Positions 1-6,622 of a stretch of DNA of 7,822 bases are shown here, piece by piece. The first letter of the stretch is position 1, and every line of letters starts with the position of its first letter. This stretch comes from Pseudomonadota bacterium (lineage in GTDB: Bacteria; Pseudomonadota; Gammaproteobacteria; Burkholderiales; Burkholderiaceae_D): positions 1 to 7,822 of the forward strand of contig JAEWBA010000285.1 in NCBI GenBank assembly GCA_023391395.1, written 5' to 3'. A program made the position numbers and the translations under genes. The notes beneath the pieces were generated by a model that saw nothing but the letters and a program-made list of their open reading frames with translations, did not search any database and was not told where the DNA came from.

Positions 1-634
1 TGACATCCGGACCCTTGCCATCGGTTGCGGCCTTGATCGCCTCGCGCAAGTCCTCGGTGCTGTAGTTGATGGTGGCGTCGGCCCCGTGTTCCTTGCACAC
101 CGCGAGCTTTTCCTCGGTGGAGGCGGCGGCGATGACACGTGCACCCAGGGCTTTGCCGATTTCAATGGCCGCCAGGCCGACGCCGCCGGCCGCTCCCAGC
201 ACCAGCATGGTTTCACCCGCCTTCAAGCCGGCACGGTCGACGATGGCGTGATGCGAAGTGCCGTAGGTCAGCGTCACGGCTGCGGCGGTATCGAAATCCA
301 GGCCGGGCGGCATCGGCATTGCGAGCTGCGCGGGTATCACAATCTGCTGCGCAAAGGCACCGTGATTGACGAAGGCAAGAACCTTGTCGCCAACCTTGAA
401 GCGCGTGACGCCGTCGCCGACGGCGCGCACAATGCCGGCCAGTTCGCTGCCGGGCGAGAAGGGGAGTTCCGGCTTGAATTGATATTTGTTTTGGATGACC
501 AGGACGTCGGGAAAATTGACGCCGGCGGCCTGGACATCCACGGCAATCTGGCCGGGACCCGGAATCACATCCGGCAAGTCCTCCACAACCAGGCTGTCGG
601 GTGGGCCCCACGATTTGCAGAGGACGGCTTTCAT
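1..634 (-). CDS. NADPH:quinone oxidoreductase-like MDR-family protein, 3' end outside window
   Basis: The frame is open from an ATG at 634 to the window edge and gives 211 residues; the family is usually about 325, so the C-terminal third is missing. The start is fixed by a Shine-Dalgarno sequence (AAAGGAGA) just upstream and by the typical opening MKAVLC. The N-terminal GroES-like domain includes AAGVNFPDVL (about 36-45) and the segment PFSPGSELAG (58-67), both typical of the zinc-independent quinone oxidoreductase branch of medium-chain dehydrogenases. GAAGGVG at 147-153 is the nucleotide-binding loop of the Rossmann domain. Cysteines and histidines that would bind catalytic or structural zinc in alcohol dehydrogenases are not apparent. 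Such enzymes reduce quinones or enones with NADPH in the cytoplasm; the exact substrate cannot be read from sequence. The gene is divergent from surE and has its own promoter, which suggests separate regulation. Confidence 0.9.
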   Translation of the reverse strand, partial: MKAVLCKSWGPPDSLVVEDLPDVIPGPGQIAVDVQAAGVNFPDVLVIQNKYQFKPELPFSPGSELAGIVRAVGDGVTRFKVGDKVLAFVNHGAFAQQIVIPAQLAMPMPPGLDFDTAAAVTLTYGTSHHAIVDRAGLKAGETMLVLGAAGGVGLAAIEIGKALGARVIAAASTEEKLAVCKEHGADATINYSTEDLREAIKAATDGKGPDV

Positions 635-653
635 CTTGTCTCCTTTGGTTTTA

Positions 654-677
654 AAAAGTGAACGATCGTTTTATTTT
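654..677. promoter_or_regulatory. Palindromic operator candidate over the oxidoreductase transcription start
   Basis: The perfect 10-bp palindrome AACGATCGTT (661-670) is flanked symmetrically by AAAA (654-657) and TTTT (674-677), each three bases away. The outer arm overlaps the -10 hexamer and the centre sits on the predicted transcription start, a classic position for a repressor. The size and symmetry resemble sites bound by TetR-family dimers, but no regulator gene is seen in the window, so the binding protein is a guess. Confidence 0.5.
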
Positions 678-700
678 ATTCGCGTGCCGCACAATGTCAA
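673..700 (-). promoter_or_regulatory. Sigma70-type promoter of the oxidoreductase gene
   Basis: On the minus strand a perfect -35 hexamer TTGACA (plus 695-700) is followed after 16 bases by TAAAAT (plus 673-678), which matches the -10 consensus at 5 of 6 positions. The predicted transcription start falls near 665-667, about 30 bases before the ATG at 634. This is the best-formed promoter in the window. Confidence 0.7.
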
Positions 701-730
701 TCCCGACAGAAGGCGCGCATTGGCATCAGT

Positions 731-736
731 TAAAAT
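731..736 (+). promoter_or_regulatory. Possible -10 element of surE
   Basis: TAAAAT lies six bases before the surE ATG. Measured from this hexamer, transcription would begin at or next to the A of the start codon. No convincing -35 hexamer is found 16-18 bases upstream, so the call rests on the -10 alone. It is the only good -10 match in the short gap before surE. Confidence 0.3.
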
Positions 737-742
737 CGACCC

Positions 743-1480
743 ATGAAAATTCTTGTCAGTAATGACGACGGCTATCTGGCGCCCGGCATCATTGCGCTGG
801 CCAAGGCCTTGACCCCGATTGCCGAAGTCGTCGTGGTCGCCACCGACAGCAATCGTTCCGGCAGTTCCAACTCGCTCACCCTGGACCGTCCGCTCTCGGT
901 CTACCGTGCCGAGAATGGCTTTTACTTCGTCAATGGCACCCCTTCCGATTGCGTCCACGTGGCCTTGACCGGCGGCTTGGCATTCAAGCCGGACCTAGTC
1001 GTTTCCGGAATCAACCAAGGGCAGAACATGGGTGACGACACGCTGTATTCCGGAACGGTCGCAGCGGCAACCGAAGGATTCCTGTTCGGCGTACCGGCCA
1101 TCGCCTTTTCCCAGGTGGAGAAAGGCTGGGCGCATCTGGATGCGGCGGCCGAGGTGGCAAGGGAAATCGTGGAGCGCGGCTTCGACATGCTGCCCAAGCC
1201 TTACCTGCTCAATGTGAACATTCCCAATTTGCCGAAGGACCAGATCAAGGGCATCCTTGCCACCCGCCTTGGCAAGCGCCATCAGTCCGAGCCGGTGATC
1301 CGCACGCAGGATCCGCATGGGCGGGAGATTTTCTGGATCGGTCCGTCCGGCAAGGAAAAGGATGCCGCCGAAGGCACGGACTTTCACGCGGTGGCACACG
1401 GCTACGTATCGGTCACGCCTTTGCGGTTCGACCTGACGCACACGGCGCAACTGGAGGTTCTCCGGAAAGGCTTGGCATGA
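743..1480 (+). CDS. surE: 5'/3'-nucleotidase SurE (survival protein)
   Basis: A full-length 245-residue SurE. The family opening [10 protein letters not shown] places the metal-binding Asp pair at D8-D9; S39 (in NRSGSSNSL) and N91 (in SGIN) complete the divalent metal site by alignment with the Thermotoga maritima enzyme (D8, D9, S39, N95). NGTPSDCV (64-71) and [11 protein letters not shown] are further family signatures. SurE removes phosphate from nucleoside 5'- and 3'-monophosphates and acts on short polyphosphate; it helps cells survive stationary phase and stress. The start is set by the conserved N-terminus, although no Shine-Dalgarno sequence precedes it. The last four bases overlap the pcm start (ATGA), so surE is the first gene of the surE-pcm-nlpD-rpoS string and probably drives pcm translation. 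Confidence 0.97.
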   Translation: MKILVSNDDGYLAPGIIALAKALTPIAEVVVVATDSNRSGSSNSLTLDRPLSVYRAENGFYFVNGTPSDCVHVALTGGLAFKPDLVVSGINQGQNMGDDTLYSGTVAAATEGFLFGVPAIAFSQVEKGWAHLDAAAEVAREIVERGFDMLPKPYLLNVNIPNLPKDQIKGILATRLGKRHQSEPVIRTQDPHGREIFWIGPSGKEKDAAEGTDFHAVAHGYVSVTPLRFDLTHTAQLEVLRKGLA

Positions 1481-2358
1481 CGGGAAAAGACAGGCGCTTC
1501 CCGCTGCCGCTGTCGGACATTGTCGACAAGCCCCAGCGCGCCAGCCAACTGCCTTCCGCGAACTCGGCCAAGATCGCCACGCCGCAAACCGCGACCCGGA
1601 ACGCCGCGCAACATCAGGTCCTCAAGCCGGCACCTGTCGCCCGTGTAGCGCCCCTCACGCAGCGCCAGCCTCCTGCGGCGGCCTTGCCTGCTGCGTCGGT
1701 GCCGCGCGCCACGCCATTGGTCTCTGACGCGGTGCGTGCGGCAATGGCGGGGCGCATCGCCAAGCAAGGTGTCAGGGATGAAAAGGTGTTGACGGCGATG
1801 GCGACCGTCCCGCGCCATTTGTTCGTGCAACCGGCGCTGGCGAGCCAAGCCTATATCGATTCGGCCCTGCCCATCGGCCACCATCAAACGATTTCGCAGC
1901 CCTACATCGTCGCCCGCATGATCGAAGTCCTGCGCGCCAATGGCGCCGGCGGCAAGCTGAGCAAAGTGCTGGAGATCGGCACCGGCTGCGGCTACCAGGC
2001 GGCAGTCCTGTCCCTGGTGGCCGACGAAGTCTACTCGATCGAACGCATCAAGCCTCTGCACGAACTGGCGAAAGCCAACTTGCGTCCGCTGCGCATTCCC
2101 AATATCCGCTTGCATTATGGAGATGGTATGCTTGGCCTGCCGCAGGCGGCGCCATTCGACGGTATCATTCTGGCGGCAGCGGGGCTGGAGGTGCCGCAGA
2201 CTCTCCTGGAGCAGATGAGCATAGGCGGCCGGCTGGTGGCTCCGGTAGGAGGACGTCACCAAGTGCTGCAATTGATCGAGCGTGTCGGCAAATTTGAGTG
2301 GAAGAATGTCGCCCTCGAGGCGTGCCACTTCGTTCCCCTGCGGCCCGGTTTGGCATGA
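1477..2358 (+). CDS. pcm: Protein-L-isoaspartate O-methyltransferase with long N-terminal extension
   Basis: The product has 293 residues against about 208 in E. coli Pcm. The catalytic domain begins near residue 84. It has the substrate-site motif QTISQPY (137-143; S140 is the conserved serine) and the S-adenosylmethionine motif [11 protein letters not shown] (164-173). The enzyme methylates isoaspartyl residues in aged proteins so that they can revert to aspartate. Residues 1-83 are rich in Pro, Ala and Gln and look disordered, apart from a short basic opening ([14 protein letters not shown]). The chosen start overlaps the surE stop as ATGA, the usual arrangement for coupled genes. An internal ATG at 1744 (residue 90) would remove the extension but also cut the start of the domain helix, so the long form is preferred. 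Longer Pcm forms are common in Burkholderiales as far as I recall. Confidence 0.95.
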   Translation: MTGKDRRFPLPLSDIVDKPQRASQLPSANSAKIATPQTATRNAAQHQVLKPAPVARVAPLTQRQPPAAALPAASVPRATPLVSDAVRAAMAGRIAKQGVRDEKVLTAMATVPRHLFVQPALASQAYIDSALPIGHHQTISQPYIVARMIEVLRANGAGGKLSKVLEIGTGCGYQAAVLSLVADEVYSIERIKPLHELAKANLRPLRIPNIRLHYGDGMLGLPQAAPFDGIILAAAGLEVPQTLLEQMSIGGRLVAPVGGRHQVLQLIERVGKFEWKNVALEACHFVPLRPGLA

Positions 2359-2417
2359 CGACGTGTCGCCGCCGCGCAAGTCGCACGCGCAGGCGCCCGA
2401 CATTTGAATGGTTGAGA

Positions 2418-3350
2418 ATGAAAATAGCACGTTTGGTATTCACTGCAATATTGCCCTTTGTCGTCGCAGCTTGCGGCACCACGCGCTCGTCCGCTCCGGT
2501 GGTGGACCGCACGACCGGCATCAAGACGGCCGAGACGCCCAAGACCCCGCGCGCGGCCGATGCGCGCGGCTATTACACCGTCAAGAGGGGCGATACGCTG
2601 CTGCAGATTGCACTGGAGTTCGGACAGAATTACCGCGATCTGGTTGCCTGGAACGGCCTTGCGGATCCCAACGACATCAAGGTGGACCAGGTGTTGCGCG
2701 TGCTGCCGCCGGAAGGCACTGCGCAACCCGGCAGCGTGACGGCCGGCTCCGGCATCGAGACGCGCCCGCAGACGCAGCCGCCGCCCGCTGCGCCGGCTAC
2801 AACGAACAAGACCGGCCCGCGCGGCGAAAAGCGGCCGTATTCGGATGCGACACTGGCGGAAATGCAAAAATCGGAGACCGGAACGGCAGCGGCGCCGGCG
2901 CCTGCTCCGAAATCCGAGCCGGCCAAGCCGACGGAAAGTAAATCCGCCGAGAAGGCTCCCGACAATGGGGCCGCGCCCGATGACGAAGGGGTTTCCTGGG
3001 TATGGCCTGCCGAAGGCAAAGTCGTATCCAACTTTAGCCCAAGCAAGAAGGGTATCGACATTGCCGGCAAACTCGGCCAGCCCGTGGTTGCCGCCGGCGC
3101 GGGCAAGGTCTTGTACGCAGGCAGCGGAATCCGGGGCTATGGGAACCTGGTCATCGTAAAACACACAAACAATTTGTTGTCCGCCTATGCGCACAACAAA
3201 ACGATCTTCGTGAAGGAAGATCAAACGGTTACCAAAGGTCAAAAAATCGCCGAGATGGGCAATTCCGATACGGATTCGGTCAAGCTGCATTTCGAAATCC
3301 GGCATCAGGGCAAGCCCGTCGACCCTGCACGATATCTACCTCCTCGCTAA
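2418..3350 (+). CDS. nlpD: NlpD-type LysM/LytM lipoprotein, amidase activator
   Basis: From ATG 2418 the product is 310 residues. A lipoprotein signal peptide ends in lipobox VAAC, with the lipidated Cys at residue 19. A LysM peptidoglycan-binding domain follows (about 52-96, starting YYTVKRGDT), then a Pro/Ala/Lys-rich linker, then a C-terminal LytM (peptidase M23) domain from about 195. The zinc site is degenerate: K210 replaces the His of HxxxD (D214 is kept) and K289 replaces the first His of HxH (H291 is kept), while H259 remains. As in E. coli NlpD this predicts no hydrolase activity and a role in activating a cell-wall amidase for daughter-cell separation, probably on the outer membrane facing the periplasm. 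An in-frame ATG at 2355 overlaps the pcm stop but would add 21 Arg-rich residues before the signal peptide; 2418 gives a normal signal. The gene ends 9 bases before rpoS. Confidence 0.93.
   Translation: MKIARLVFTAILPFVVAACGTTRSSAPVVDRTTGIKTAETPKTPRAADARGYYTVKRGDTLLQIALEFGQNYRDLVAWNGLADPNDIKVDQVLRVLPPEGTAQPGSVTAGSGIETRPQTQPPPAAPATTNKTGPRGEKRPYSDATLAEMQKSETGTAAAPAPAPKSEPAKPTESKSAEKAPDNGAAPDDEGVSWVWPAEGKVVSNFSPSKKGIDIAGKLGQPVVAAGAGKVLYAGSGIRGYGNLVIVKHTNNLLSAYAHNKTIFVKEDQTVTKGQKIAEMGNSDTDSVKLHFEIRHQGKPVDPARYLPPR
3203..3222 (+). other. 7-bp hairpin inside nlpD, upstream of rpoS
   Basis: GATCTTC (3203-3209) and GAAGATC (3216-3222) form a perfect 7-bp stem with a 6-base loop, about 140 bases before the rpoS start. 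It lies in the lowest-GC part of nlpD. It may be only a coding coincidence, but in enterobacteria the rpoS mRNA leader lies within nlpD and is structured, so the location is suggestive. Confidence 0.3.
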
Positions 3351-3359
3351 AGGCTCGCA

Positions 3360-4391
3360 ATGACCCGCAATCGCCGCGAACCGCTCGATGATGACGCCGC
3401 TGCCGACGGCATGGCGGAGGATCTGCCCCTCCATGCGGAGGATGAGCACGACGTGGCGCTAGCCGAGGGCGAGGAGGTGGCCGAAAGCGCCGAAGGCGAG
3501 GTGGCGGCGGTTGCCGATCCGGTCGATGAATTGAAGACTGTGCTGGCGGCGGAACTCTCCACCGATACGACACAGCATTACCTGAATCAGATCGGCGCGC
3601 GGCCATTGCTCACGGTGGCGGAGGAAGTGCATTACGCGACCCTCGCCAAACAGGGCAACTTTGAGGCGCGCCAGAAAATGATCGAACACAACCTGAGACT
3701 GGTGGTGTCGATCGCCAAGCATTACATCAATCGCGGCGTGGTGCTGCTCGACCTGATCGAAGAGGGCAACCTCGGTCTGATGCGGGCCATCGACAAGTTC
3801 GAGCCCGAGCGCGGTTTCCGCTTTTCGACCTATGCGACCTGGTGGATACGGCAGAGCATAGAGCGGGCGATCATGAACCAGGCGCGCACGGTGCGCCTGC
3901 CGGTGCACATGGTGCGCGAACTGAACCAGATCCTGCGTGCCAAATATCATCTCGAGGCGCAGCATCGCGATGGCAAGGATGCCACGGCGGACGATATCGC
4001 CCACCTGGTGGACCGGCCGGTCGAGGATGTACAGGACATCCTGGCCCTTTCCGAACATGCCACTTCGCTCGATGCGCCGCTCGACAACGATCCGCAGGCG
4101 AGCCTGATGGATATGCTGCCCGGCGATACCGCGGACGCGCCGGATTCGCGCGCCGAGCATCATGAAATGACCGTACTGGTGCGCGACTGGCTCAAGAAAC
4201 TGCCCGACAAGCAGCGCATCGTGATCGTGCGCCGTTTCGGCCTCGACAACGACGATCCGGCCACTCTGGAAGAGCTGGCGGCCGAAATGAGCGTGACGCG
4301 CGAGCGCGTTCGCCAGATTCAGCAGGAAGCCCTGGTCAAACTCAAGCGCGCCCTGACTGCCCGCGGTGTCGGCAAGGACGCGCTGCTGTGA
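3360..4391 (+). CDS. rpoS: RNA polymerase sigma factor RpoS (stationary phase / general stress)
   Basis: A complete 343-residue sigma70-family group 2 factor, slightly longer than the 330-residue E. coli RpoS because of a very acidic N-terminal stretch (about 5-55). Region 1.2 is near 58-95. Region 2 runs from [12 protein letters not shown] (from 111) through [10 protein letters not shown] to [14 protein letters not shown] (152-165), which melts and reads the -10 element. Region 3 follows, and region 4.2 has the -35 reading helix [10 protein letters not shown] (312-321). [11 protein letters not shown] and the surE-pcm-nlpD context identify it as RpoS rather than RpoD or RpoH. R186 stands where E. 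coli has K173, a residue used for proteolytic control by RssB and for promoter contacts. The Shine-Dalgarno AAAGG overlaps the nlpD stop, so rpoS can be translated from the nlpD transcript. The stop overlaps the next gene by 4 bases. Confidence 0.97.
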   Translation: MTRNRREPLDDDAAADGMAEDLPLHAEDEHDVALAEGEEVAESAEGEVAAVADPVDELKTVLAAELSTDTTQHYLNQIGARPLLTVAEEVHYATLAKQGNFEARQKMIEHNLRLVVSIAKHYINRGVVLLDLIEEGNLGLMRAIDKFEPERGFRFSTYATWWIRQSIERAIMNQARTVRLPVHMVRELNQILRAKYHLEAQHRDGKDATADDIAHLVDRPVEDVQDILALSEHATSLDAPLDNDPQASLMDMLPGDTADAPDSRAEHHEMTVLVRDWLKKLPDKQRIVIVRRFGLDNDDPATLEELAAEMSVTRERVRQIQQEALVKLKRALTARGVGKDALL

Positions 4392-5176
4392 TTCCTGTCC
4401 TGGTATTCGATCTCGAGACGATTCCCGACGTGCGCGGCCTGCGCGCGTTGAACGGCTATCCGGCCGCCATGTCGGATGCCGATGTGGCGGAGGCCGCCTT
4501 CGCGGCGCGGCGCGAGAAGACCGGTTCGGATTTCCTGCCGCACCATTTGCACAAAATTGCGGCAATCTCCTGCGCGTTTCGTGACGACGACGGCTTCCGC
4601 GTGAAGTCGCTTGGAGGCCTGGATGATCAGGAGCCGAAGCTGATCCATGACTTCTTCCGCATTATCGACAAGTACACTCCTCAACTGGTGTCCTGGAATG
4701 GCGGCGGCTTCGATCTGCCCGTCCTGCATTACCGCGCCATGATCAATGGCCTGACGGCGTCGCGCTATTGGGAGATGGGCGACGACGACCGCGACTTCAA
4801 GTGGAACAATTACTTGAGTCGCTATCACACGCGGCATCTGGACTTGATGGACTTGTTGGCCTTATATACCGGGCGCGCCAATGCGCCGCTCGACGACCTT
4901 GCCAAGCTGTGTGGCTTTCCCGGCAAACTCGGGGTGGACGGCGCGCAGGTATGGCCCTTGTACCAAGAAGGGCGACTGAGGGAAGTTCGCGACTATTGCG
5001 AAACCGATGTCGTCAATACCTATCTCGTCTATTGCCGGTTCCTGTTGATGCGCGGTGCGTTGACGCCGGCAGCCTACGAGGCCGAAGTGGAGCTCGTTCG
5101 ATCCTCGCTTGCCGCACTCGATGGCCCGCATTGGCAGGAATATCTTGCGTCCTGGCAACCGCCCCTCCAGCCATAA
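4388..5176 (+). CDS. Predicted 3'-5' exonuclease, PolB-like DEDDy family
   Basis: The 262-residue product matches the small stand-alone exonucleases related to the proofreading domain of family B DNA polymerases. All motifs are intact: Exo I FDLETIPD with D8 and E10, Exo [14 protein letters not shown] with D109, and Exo [17 protein letters not shown] with Y203 and D207. This gives a full DEDDy two-metal site, so activity on single-stranded DNA or RNA ends is expected. No polymerase domain is attached. The GTG start (4388-4390) overlaps the rpoS stop as GTGA; the Exo I motif at residues 7-14 leaves little room for a different start. The overlap implies translational coupling and co-expression with the stress sigma factor. 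The physiological role is unknown to me; DNA or RNA end processing in stressed cells would fit but is inference. Confidence 0.88.
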   Translation: MIPVLVFDLETIPDVRGLRALNGYPAAMSDADVAEAAFAARREKTGSDFLPHHLHKIAAISCAFRDDDGFRVKSLGGLDDQEPKLIHDFFRIIDKYTPQLVSWNGGGFDLPVLHYRAMINGLTASRYWEMGDDDRDFKWNNYLSRYHTRHLDLMDLLALYTGRANAPLDDLAKLCGFPGKLGVDGAQVWPLYQEGRLREVRDYCETDVVNTYLVYCRFLLMRGALTPAAYEAEVELVRSSLAALDGPHWQEYLASWQPPLQP

Positions 5177-5185
5177 TTACCCACC

Positions 5186-5207
5186 GCCGGAGACCATGCC
5201 CTCCGGC
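5186..5207 (+). terminator. Terminator-like hairpin after the exonuclease gene
   Basis: GCCGGAG (5186-5192) pairs perfectly with CTCCGGC (5201-5207) across an 8-base loop. The stem starts 10 bases after the exonuclease stop and is followed by a T-rich but interrupted tail (AGTTTATTT). The tail makes it a weak or partial intrinsic terminator, so some read-through into rlmD is likely. The loop contains an ATG (5196) in frame with rlmD, which argues against that codon being the true start. Confidence 0.5.
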
Positions 5208-5222
5208 AGTTTATTTCGTCTT

Positions 5223-6563
5223 ATGCAGCACAATTTCATTGAAATCGAATCCCTCGACATGGAAGGCCGTGGTATCGGTCACCTGAAAAACGAGGATGGC
5301 ACGCCGGGCAAGGTCATCTTTGTCGAAGGCGCCTTGCCTGGCGAGCGCGTCGGCTTTCAATCGTTCCGGCGCAAGCCGAAGTGGGAAGCCGCCACGCTGA
5401 CCGAAGTGCAACGTGAATCTGCGCAACGGGTGCCACCGCAATGCGTGCATTTCGGCACCTGCGGGGGCTGCGCCATGCAGCATCTCGAACCTGCCGCCCA
5501 GGTGGCCATGAAGCAGCGTGTTCTGGAGGACAATTTGTGGCACTTGTCCAAGGTGCGCGCCGAAACCATGTTGCGGCCGATCCATGGACCGACCTGGGGC
5601 TATCGCTACCGGGCGCGCCTGTCGGTTCGGCATGTGGCCAAGAAGGGCGGCGTGCTGGTCGGCTTTCATGAGCGGAAGTCGTCCTTCATTGCCGACATGC
5701 AGACTTGCGAAATCCTGCCGCCGCATGTTTCCGCCATGCTGGTCCCGCTGCGGCGGCTGGTGGAGTCCTTGTCCATCTTCGACCGCATGCCGCAGATCGA
5801 GCTGGCAGTCGGAGAAGAAACGACTGCCCTGGTGCTGCGAAACATGGCGCCCTTGACCAGCGAGGATGAGGACAAGCTCAAGGCCTTTGCCGACCAGCAT
5901 GGGATTCAATGGTGGCTGCAGCCGAAGGGCCCCGATACCGTATATCCCTTCTATCCGGCCGAGGCGCCCTTGTATTACGCCTTGCCCGAGTTCGACGTGA
6001 GAATGCCGTTCAAGCCCACCGATTTCACGCAGGTCAATCACCGTATCAACCGAGTTCTCGTCGCGCGTGCCCTGCGCCTTCTTGAAGCGCAGCCGACCGA
6101 GCGGATCGCGGATCTGTTTTGCGGATTGGGCAATTTCACACTGCCCATCGCCACGCAGGCAAGGGAAGTGGTCGGGATCGAGGGCAGCGCCACCCTGACG
6201 GGGCGTGCCCAGGAAAACGCGGCCCTCAATGGGCTGGCTGAAAAAACCGGGTTTTTCGTCCGCAATCTCTTCGAGGCAAGCACCGAGGATTTCGTCGCTC
6301 TAGGCAAGTTCGACCGCATGCTGATCGACCCGCCGCGCGAAGGTGCGCTTGCGGTATGCCAGGCCATCGTCGGGCTGGGACAGGAACATCCTGAGTTGAA
6401 GCCAAAGCGTATTGTCTACGTCTCCTGCAACCCGGCAACGCTGGCACGCGACGCGGGATTGCTGGTGCATCAGGGCGGCTATACGTTGAAGCAGGCGGGC
6501 GTGGTCAACATGTTCCCGCATACCGCACATGTCGAGTCGATGGCGGTTTTCGACCTGGCCTAA
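5223..6563 (+). CDS. rlmD: 23S rRNA (uracil-5-)-methyltransferase RlmD
   Basis: From ATG 5223 the product has 446 residues, close to the usual 430-450. An N-terminal TRAM RNA-binding domain (about 3-60, [16 protein letters not shown]) is followed by the iron-sulfur cysteines C74, C80, C83 and C162 (Cx5CxxC plus the QTCEI cysteine), expected to hold a 4Fe-4S cluster. The methyltransferase domain has motif [10 protein letters not shown] (297-305), the DPPREGA loop, the catalytic C402 in [11 protein letters not shown], and the general base E438 in HVESMAVF. RlmD methylates U1939 of E. coli 23S rRNA. The frame extends upstream to ATGs at 5109 and 5196; these overlap the exonuclease gene or lie in a hairpin loop, and the TRAM domain starts right after 5223. 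The chosen start lacks a clear Shine-Dalgarno sequence, which keeps the exact N-terminus uncertain. TrmA and RlmC are unlikely given the TRAM domain and length. Confidence 0.95.
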   Translation: MQHNFIEIESLDMEGRGIGHLKNEDGTPGKVIFVEGALPGERVGFQSFRRKPKWEAATLTEVQRESAQRVPPQCVHFGTCGGCAMQHLEPAAQVAMKQRVLEDNLWHLSKVRAETMLRPIHGPTWGYRYRARLSVRHVAKKGGVLVGFHERKSSFIADMQTCEILPPHVSAMLVPLRRLVESLSIFDRMPQIELAVGEETTALVLRNMAPLTSEDEDKLKAFADQHGIQWWLQPKGPDTVYPFYPAEAPLYYALPEFDVRMPFKPTDFTQVNHRINRVLVARALRLLEAQPTERIADLFCGLGNFTLPIATQAREVVGIEGSATLTGRAQENAALNGLAEKTGFFVRNLFEASTEDFVALGKFDRMLIDPPREGALAVCQAIVGLGQEHPELKPKRIVYVSCNPATLARDAGLLVHQGGYTLKQAGVVNMFPHTAHVESMAVFDLA

Positions 6564-6580
6564 AGCGGATTCGAGGCGAA

Positions 6581-6609
6581 AAAAAAGCCGGCGCGAAGCC
6601 GGCTTTTTT
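6581..6609. terminator. Bidirectional intrinsic terminator between rlmD and the YccA-family gene
   Basis: AAAAAA plus GCCGGC (6581-6592) pairs with GCCGGC plus TTTTTT (6598-6609), giving a 12-bp perfect stem with the loop GCGAA. Read on plus it ends rlmD transcription with a six-T tail; read on minus the A-run from 6579 supplies eight Ts and ends the convergent gene, whose stop is 14 bases away. This is a textbook shared terminator. Confidence 0.92.
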
Positions 6610-6622
6610 GATGGGGATTCCC

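Noticed and set aside
86..661. A 191-residue plus-strand open frame opposite the oxidoreductase gene.
   Set aside because: It is the antisense shadow of a clear MDR-family gene; its translation shows no family resemblance and is low-complexity for a GC-rich genome.
695..708. Short dyad TGTC-N6-GACA overlapping the oxidoreductase -35.
   Set aside because: Only four bases per arm and explained by the TTGACA hexamer plus chance.
720..725. TTGGCA as a -35 for surE.
   Set aside because: It lies only five bases from the TAAAAT element, far too close for a sigma70 promoter.
2355..2417. A Tat-like signal in the Arg-rich stretch before the nlpD signal peptide.
   Set aside because: The arginines do not fit the S/T-RRxFLK consensus and are followed by a normal Sec lipoprotein signal with its own Met.
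1402..2430. A 342-residue minus-strand open frame across pcm.
   Set aside because: The plus strand carries an unmistakable Pcm with intact motifs; the minus product is Arg-rich and His/Gln-rich as expected of an antisense frame in high-GC DNA.
3459..4565. A 368-residue minus-strand frame opposite rpoS.
   Set aside because: Shadow of rpoS; no recognisable domain and it would span the start of the next gene.
5109..5222. Longer rlmD starts at 5109 or 5196.
   Set aside because: 5109 would overlap the exonuclease gene by 68 bases and 5196 lies in a hairpin loop with a too-close GGAG; the extra residues resemble no TRAM-domain start.
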